DNA of 64,000 nt, from assembly GCF_014207985.1 (NCBI RefSeq), contig NZ_JACHMI010000001.1, positions 7,361,001 to 7,425,000 of the forward strand, in the 5' to 3' direction. The position numbers were made by a program, and so were the translations under genes. Under the pieces are notes generated by a model that was given only the letters and a program-made list of their open reading frames with translations, was not told the DNA's origin and made no database searches. Every line of letters starts with the position of its first letter. Position 1 is the stretch's first letter. Below are positions 60,454 to 64,000 of this stretch, piece after piece. The DNA comes from Nonomuraea rubra. GTDB lineage: Bacteria > Actinomycetota > Actinomycetes > Streptosporangiales > Streptosporangiaceae.

Positions 60454-61172
60454 TGGGATCGTACCTGCGGCTGGAGCTGGCGCGCGGCTATCGCAACCCG
60501 ATGGGGCTGGTCATGACGACGGTCTTCCCGCTCGGGCTCTATCTGGTGTTCACGCGGTTGCTCGACGTCGCGCCGGCGGGGGTGGACGACTTCGCGGCGT
60601 ACGCGATGGTGTCGATGGCCACGTACGGCGCGATGGGTTCCGCGCTGTTCATCGGGGGCGCCATCGCGCTCGAACGCTCCAAGGGGTGGCTGGCACAGCT
60701 CGCGATCACGCCGCTGCCCGCGCACGGCTACGTGACCGCCAAGCTGGTCAGCGGCGCGATCATGGTGCTGCCGAGCATCCTCGTGGTGCTGGCCGGCGGG
60801 GCGCTGCTGTCCGGCGTACGGCTGCCGCTCGGCACCTGGCCGCTGCTGGTCGTGCTGATCTGGGTGGGCGTGCTGCCGTTCGCGGCGCTCGGCACGGCCT
60901 TCGGGTACGCGATCCAGGGGCAGGGCGCGAACCTGGCCATGATGATCGTCTTCTTCCTGCTGACGATCCTGGGCGGCCTGTGGCTGCCGGTGGAGTCCAT
61001 GCCGGAGGGGATGCGCACCGTGGCCGAGTACAGCCCGGCCTACCAGGCGGGAGCGCTGGGCTGGCGGGCGCTGGACGGTCTCGCGCCGACGGGCATGTCG
61101 CTGGCCGTGCTGGCGGGGTGGACCCTCCTCTTCACCGGGCTGGCCCTGTGGCGTTACCGTCGGGCAGCATGA
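60453..61172 (+). CDS. ABC-2-type transporter permease
   Basis: A 239-residue membrane protein with six helices and the ABC-2 family pattern (N-terminal G-L-V-M-T-T-V-F-P-L-G-L-Y, central F-A-A-L-G-T-A-F-G-Y, and P-V-E-S-M-P before the last helices). Probably exports a lipid, peptide or antibiotic. The stop overlaps the kinase gene ATG, so it is co-translated with the following two-component system, as in DesK-controlled exporters. Confidence 0.9.
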   Translation: MGSYLRLELARGYRNPMGLVMTTVFPLGLYLVFTRLLDVAPAGVDDFAAYAMVSMATYGAMGSALFIGGAIALERSKGWLAQLAITPLPAHGYVTAKLVSGAIMVLPSILVVLAGGALLSGVRLPLGTWPLLVVLIWVGVLPFAALGTAFGYAIQGQGANLAMMIVFFLLTILGGLWLPVESMPEGMRTVAEYSPAYQAGALGWRALDGLAPTGMSLAVLAGWTLLFTGLALWRYRRAA

Positions 61173-62371
61173 CGGTTCCGAAGCTCGGGGAGCTCGATTT
61201 CAGCAGGGGCCGGACGGCGGCCCGGGTGGGGTCCTGCGTCTGGTTGCTGCTGGTCGGCTGGCCGTTGTGGTCGTTCCTGGAGTCCGGGCCGGGGCCGCTG
61301 GCGGCGGTGGCCGCGCTGGGGCTGGTGGCGGTGTTCGCGCTCTGCTGGCTGATGGTCATGTGGCGGATGCTGAGCCGGCTGGCGGGCACGCCACGGCCGT
61401 GGGCGCTGGCGGGGGCGACCGGGGCGTGGCTGGCGCTGCTGCCGCTGTTCGGGGCGCCGTGGGCGTACACGTCGTTCGTGTTCATGATCAGCGCGTTCGC
61501 CGCCTCGATGCCCGTCCCGGCCTTCGCCGCCGCGGCCGTCGCGACGGCGGCGGTGGAGGTGCTGACGCTGGTGGCGGCCGGCGTGCCGCCGTCGCGGTTC
61601 TGGTGGGTGCCGCCGGCCATCGGCGTGCAGTCGGTGGTCGTGGCGGCGACGAAGAGCATGGGGCTGCTGGTGTCGAAGCTGGACGCCGCACGCGTGGAGA
61701 TGGCGCAGCTCGCCGTGGAGAACGAGCGGCTGCGCTTCGCCAGGGACCTGCACGACACCCTGGGGCACACGCTGACCTCGATCACGATCAGGAGCCAGCT
61801 CGCCGCCCGCCTGGCCCCGGGCGAGCCCGATCGAGCCGCCCGCGAGATGGCCGAGGTGGAGGGGGCCGCGCGGCGGGCGCTGGACGAGGTGCGGCACGCC
61901 ATCACCGGGTATCGCGCGCCGTCGTTGTCGCAGGAGCTGGAGAGCGCCACCCGCAACCTGGGGGTGGCGGGGATCGAGGTGGCGGTCTCCCCCGCCGACG
62001 GGCCCATCCCGGCCGCCGCCGAGGCGCAGCTCGCCTGGGCCGTACGGGAGGCCGCCACGAACGTGCTGCGCCACAGCCGCGCCCGCCGCTGCCGGATCCG
62101 CCTGCTGGTGAACGGCACCTCGGCGGCGGTGGAGGTCCGCGACGACGGCCGCCCCGCCAGGGCCACCGCCGGAAGCGGCGACGCGCCGGCCGGAGACATC
62201 GGGGAAGCCGGAGAAGGCGCGGCAAGGGGCGAGGCGACGGCCGGGGGGAGGGGCAACGGGCTGACCGGGCTGGCCGAGCGGCTCGGCGCCGCGGGCGGGC
62301 GCCTGGAGGTCGGCACGCTGCCCGAGGGCGGTTACCGGCTCTACGCGCAGGTCCCGGTGGAGACGTCATGA
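61169..62371 (+). CDS. DesK-type sensor histidine kinase, exporter-linked
   Basis: A 400-residue kinase with about five N-terminal membrane helices (about 20-160), HisKA_3 phospho-acceptor His in R-D-L-H-D-T-L-G-H near residue 192, and a GHKL domain (N box W-A-V-R-E-A-A-T-N-V-L-R-H-S). Between D-D-G-R and G-N-G-L-T-G there is a 30-residue Gly/Ala-rich insert in the ATP lid, at the same place as the repeat expansion in the other DesK kinase. Membrane stress sensing for the upstream ABC transporter is likely. Confidence 0.9.
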   Translation: MTVPKLGELDFSRGRTAARVGSCVWLLLVGWPLWSFLESGPGPLAAVAALGLVAVFALCWLMVMWRMLSRLAGTPRPWALAGATGAWLALLPLFGAPWAYTSFVFMISAFAASMPVPAFAAAAVATAAVEVLTLVAAGVPPSRFWWVPPAIGVQSVVVAATKSMGLLVSKLDAARVEMAQLAVENERLRFARDLHDTLGHTLTSITIRSQLAARLAPGEPDRAAREMAEVEGAARRALDEVRHAITGYRAPSLSQELESATRNLGVAGIEVAVSPADGPIPAAAEAQLAWAVREAATNVLRHSRARRCRIRLLVNGTSAAVEVRDDGRPARATAGSGDAPAGDIGEAGEGAARGEATAGGRGNGLTGLAERLGAAGGRLEVGTLPEGGYRLYAQVPVETS

Positions 62372-62961
62372 TCAGGGTGCTCATCGCCGACGACCAGGAC
62401 CTCGTCAGGGGCGGGCTGGCCGCGCTGCTCGGCCTGGAGGACGACATCGAGGTGGTGGCGGAGGTCGGCCGCGGCGACGAGGTGCCCGCGGCGACGCGCG
62501 CGCACGACCCCGACGTGATCCTGCTCGACATCGAGATGCCCGGCCTGTCGGGCCTGGAGGTCGCCGAACGGCTGGGCGACCGCAAGGTGATCATCGTGAC
62601 CACGTTCGGCCGGCCGGGCTACCTCAGCAGGGCGCTGGAGGCGGGCGTGGCGGGATTCGTGGTCAAGGACGCCCCGGCCGCCGAGCTGGCCGCGGCCGTG
62701 CGCAGGGTGATGGCCGGCGAGCGGGTCATCGATCCCAAGCTGGCCGTGACGGCGCTGACCACCGGCCCGAGCCCGCTCACCCAGCGGGAGTCCGAGGTGC
62801 TGCGGGTGGCCGCGGGCGAGCCCACGGTGGCGGCGATCGCCAGGCGGCTGTTCCTGACGGAGGGCACGGTGCGCAACTACCTGTCGTCGGCCATCGGCAA
62901 GACGGGGGCGCGCAACCGCGCCGAGGCCGTACGGATGGCGGAGGAACGCGGCTGGCTCTGA
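62368..62961 (+). CDS. NarL/LuxR-type response regulator, exporter-linked
   Basis: A 197-residue protein with receiver phospho-acceptor Asp near residue 54 (V-I-L-L-D-I-E-M-P) and a LuxR helix-turn-helix (L-T-Q-R-E-S-E-V-L, T-V-R-N-Y-L). ATG 62368 overlaps the kinase stop. Probably controls the ABC-transporter operon. Confidence 0.93.
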   Translation: MIRVLIADDQDLVRGGLAALLGLEDDIEVVAEVGRGDEVPAATRAHDPDVILLDIEMPGLSGLEVAERLGDRKVIIVTTFGRPGYLSRALEAGVAGFVVKDAPAAELAAAVRRVMAGERVIDPKLAVTALTTGPSPLTQRESEVLRVAAGEPTVAAIARRLFLTEGTVRNYLSSAIGKTGARNRAEAVRMAEERGWL

Positions 62962-62992
62962 CGCGAACACCGCTAACCTGCCGGGTGGAATG

Positions 62993-63014
62993 GTTATGCC
63001 GGCGTTATGCCGGT
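62993..63014 (+). promoter_or_regulatory. Two 11-bp direct repeats upstream of the OmpR gene
   Basis: gttatgccggc followed directly by gttatgccggt. OmpR-type regulators bind tandem half-sites spaced 10-11 bp, one helical turn, so this 22-bp element 39 bp upstream of the OmpR-type start fits a self-regulatory site. Confidence 0.5.
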
Positions 63015-63053
63015 ACGGCCACACTGATCGGCACTTGAAGACTTGGGGGCGCG

Positions 63054-63710
63054 GTGCGTGTTCTGATCGCCGAGGACGAGCGCATGCTCGCCGACTCGAT
63101 CGCCGAGGGTCTGCGCGGGGAGGCGCTGGCCGTGGACGTGGCCTACGACGGCGAGTCGGCGCTGGAGCGGCTCGGGGTGCACGACTACGACGTGCTGATC
63201 CTCGACCGGGACCTGCCGGGCACGCACGGCGACGAGGTGTGCAGGGCCGTGGTGGAGCACGGCTGGCTGGTGCGGGTGCTCATGCTGACGGCGGCGTCCG
63301 ACGTGCGGGCCAGGGTGGCGGGGCTGTCGCTGGGGGCCGACGACTACCTGCCCAAGCCGTTCGCGTTCGAGGAGCTGGTGGCGCGCGTGCACGCGCTGGG
63401 GCGGCGGGCGCGCAGGGCGGACCCGCCGATGCTGGAACGGGCCGGGGTGCGCCTGGACTGGGCGCACCGGCAGGTGTTCCGCGACGGCCGGTACGTGCCG
63501 CTGGCCCGAAAGGAGTTCGGCGTGCTGGCCGAGCTGCTGCGCGCGCAGGGCGCGGTGGTCTCGGCGGAGACGCTGCTGGAGAAGGTGTGGGACGAGCACA
63601 TCGACCCGTTCACGAACACGGTGCGCACGACGATGATGAAGCTGCGCAGGAAGCTCGGCGAGCCCCAGGTCATCGAGACCGTTCCCGGATCGGGGTACCG
63701 CATCCCATGA
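63054..63710 (+). CDS. OmpR/PhoB-type response regulator
   Basis: A 218-residue protein with receiver Asp near residue 50 (V-L-I-L-D-R-D-L-P) and a winged-helix DNA-binding domain (about 125-217) including R-T-T-M-M-K-L-R-R-K-L-G and V-P-G-S-G-Y-R-I. GTG 63054 is used. It overlaps the partner kinase by four bases (ATGA). Confidence 0.93.
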   Translation: MRVLIAEDERMLADSIAEGLRGEALAVDVAYDGESALERLGVHDYDVLILDRDLPGTHGDEVCRAVVEHGWLVRVLMLTAASDVRARVAGLSLGADDYLPKPFAFEELVARVHALGRRARRADPPMLERAGVRLDWAHRQVFRDGRYVPLARKEFGVLAELLRAQGAVVSAETLLEKVWDEHIDPFTNTVRTTMMKLRRKLGEPQVIETVPGSGYRIP

Positions 63711-64000
63711 GCGTGCGCATGCGTTCCGCCCTGGCCTGCGCCGGGGTGTTCCTGGTGCTCGGCGTCGTCGTCGTGGCCGTGGTCTACTTCGTGGTGCGGC
63801 AGAGCCTCGAGTACCGCAACGGCCTGCTCACGCCGTCGCACATCCAGGTGGAGGTGCCGGCGCAGTACGGCCCCGGCTGGTACGAGCGGTTCTCCCAGCC
63901 CTACGAGGTCGCCAGGAAGCGGGCCGACCAGGTCCGCGCCGTCTACCAGGCCGACACCCTGGGCAACGTCCGCCTCTGGGGCGCCGTCGGCGTGCTGGGC
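63707..64000 (+). CDS. Sensor histidine kinase, 5' part (cut by window end)
   Basis: Only the first 98 residues are inside the window: an N-terminal membrane helix (about 8-30), followed by an extracytoplasmic region (V-P-A-Q-Y-G-P-G-W-Y-E-R-F-S-Q-P) and the start of a possible second helix (L-W-G-A-V-G-V-L-G). The kinase domain is outside the window. The stop/start overlap with the OmpR-type gene identifies it as its partner. Confidence 0.8.
   Translation, partial: MSVRMRSALACAGVFLVLGVVVVAVVYFVVRQSLEYRNGLLTPSHIQVEVPAQYGPGWYERFSQPYEVARKRADQVRAVYQADTLGNVRLWGAVGVLG

Overview
The window is very GC-rich (roughly 70% or more by eye), uses GTG and TTG starts freely, and packs genes with ATGA/GTGA/TGATG overlaps. 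Together with WYL, DesK-type and RsbW-type regulators, a DUF3311/MctP pair, a formylglycine-generating enzyme and an SCO3242-like prenyltransferase, this points to an actinomycete. A Streptosporangiaceae/Nonomuraea-like genome is my best guess (inference, no search was run). There is no rRNA, tRNA, CRISPR array or prophage; it looks like ordinary chromosome with several accessory blocks.

Layout. 1-4.7 kb: a truncated secreted M4 protease, an amidohydrolase, and a fused anthranilate synthase (trpEG) preceded by a complete Trp attenuator (leader peptide with tandem Trp codons plus terminator hairpin). 4.8-6.8 kb: cytochrome P450 and TetR gene with a palindromic operator. 6.9-14.1 kb: secreted subtilisin, a four-copy palindrome array, a secreted DUF4394 protein, a CocE-type hydrolase and a WYL regulator. 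14.1-18.7 kb: SDR divergent from a VOC/AhpD-like pair; DUF3311 plus sodium:solute symporter; DUF6285. 18.8-22.9 kb: CPBP protease, acyl-CoA dehydrogenase, two 13-codon micro-ORFs, APH-like kinase, TetR, membrane protein. 23.2-30.4 kb: an Ebo-type operon (phosphatase, EboE, TatD/EboB, EboA, TIM barrel, UbiA/EboC) headed by a myo-inositol-phosphate-synthase homologue. 30.7-35.1 kb: sugar ABC importer with a frameshifted binding-protein gene and a divergent ROK regulator.

35.1-39.1 kb: PAS/GAF/PP2C phosphatase, glycosyltransferase wreck, anti-sigma kinase-like ATPase, methyltransferase. 39.1-43.8 kb: a tight four-gene operon with a Cas4/RecB-like nuclease, a compact SF1 helicase and two unknown proteins behind an operator-like palindrome; this is the best candidate for an undescribed system. 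43.8-49.1 kb: GNAT, EmrB-type exporter with divergent TetR, RsbW-like ATPase, small membrane protein, Ppx/GppA. 49.1-52.4 kb: atypical P450, formylglycine-generating enzyme, MurG-like transferase. 52.5-55.2 kb: three tandem paralogues of a membrane-anchored coiled-coil protein. 55.3-64 kb: MMPL transporter, two NarL/DesK two-component systems flanking an ABC-2 transporter, and an OmpR regulator with a kinase cut by the window end.

A recurring feature is short in-frame or intergenic tandem repeats (units of 11-27 bp) in at least seven places, two of which alter the C-termini of proteins and one of which multiplies the ATP-binding G1 motif of a histidine kinase. No gene-free stretch exceeds about 260 bp.
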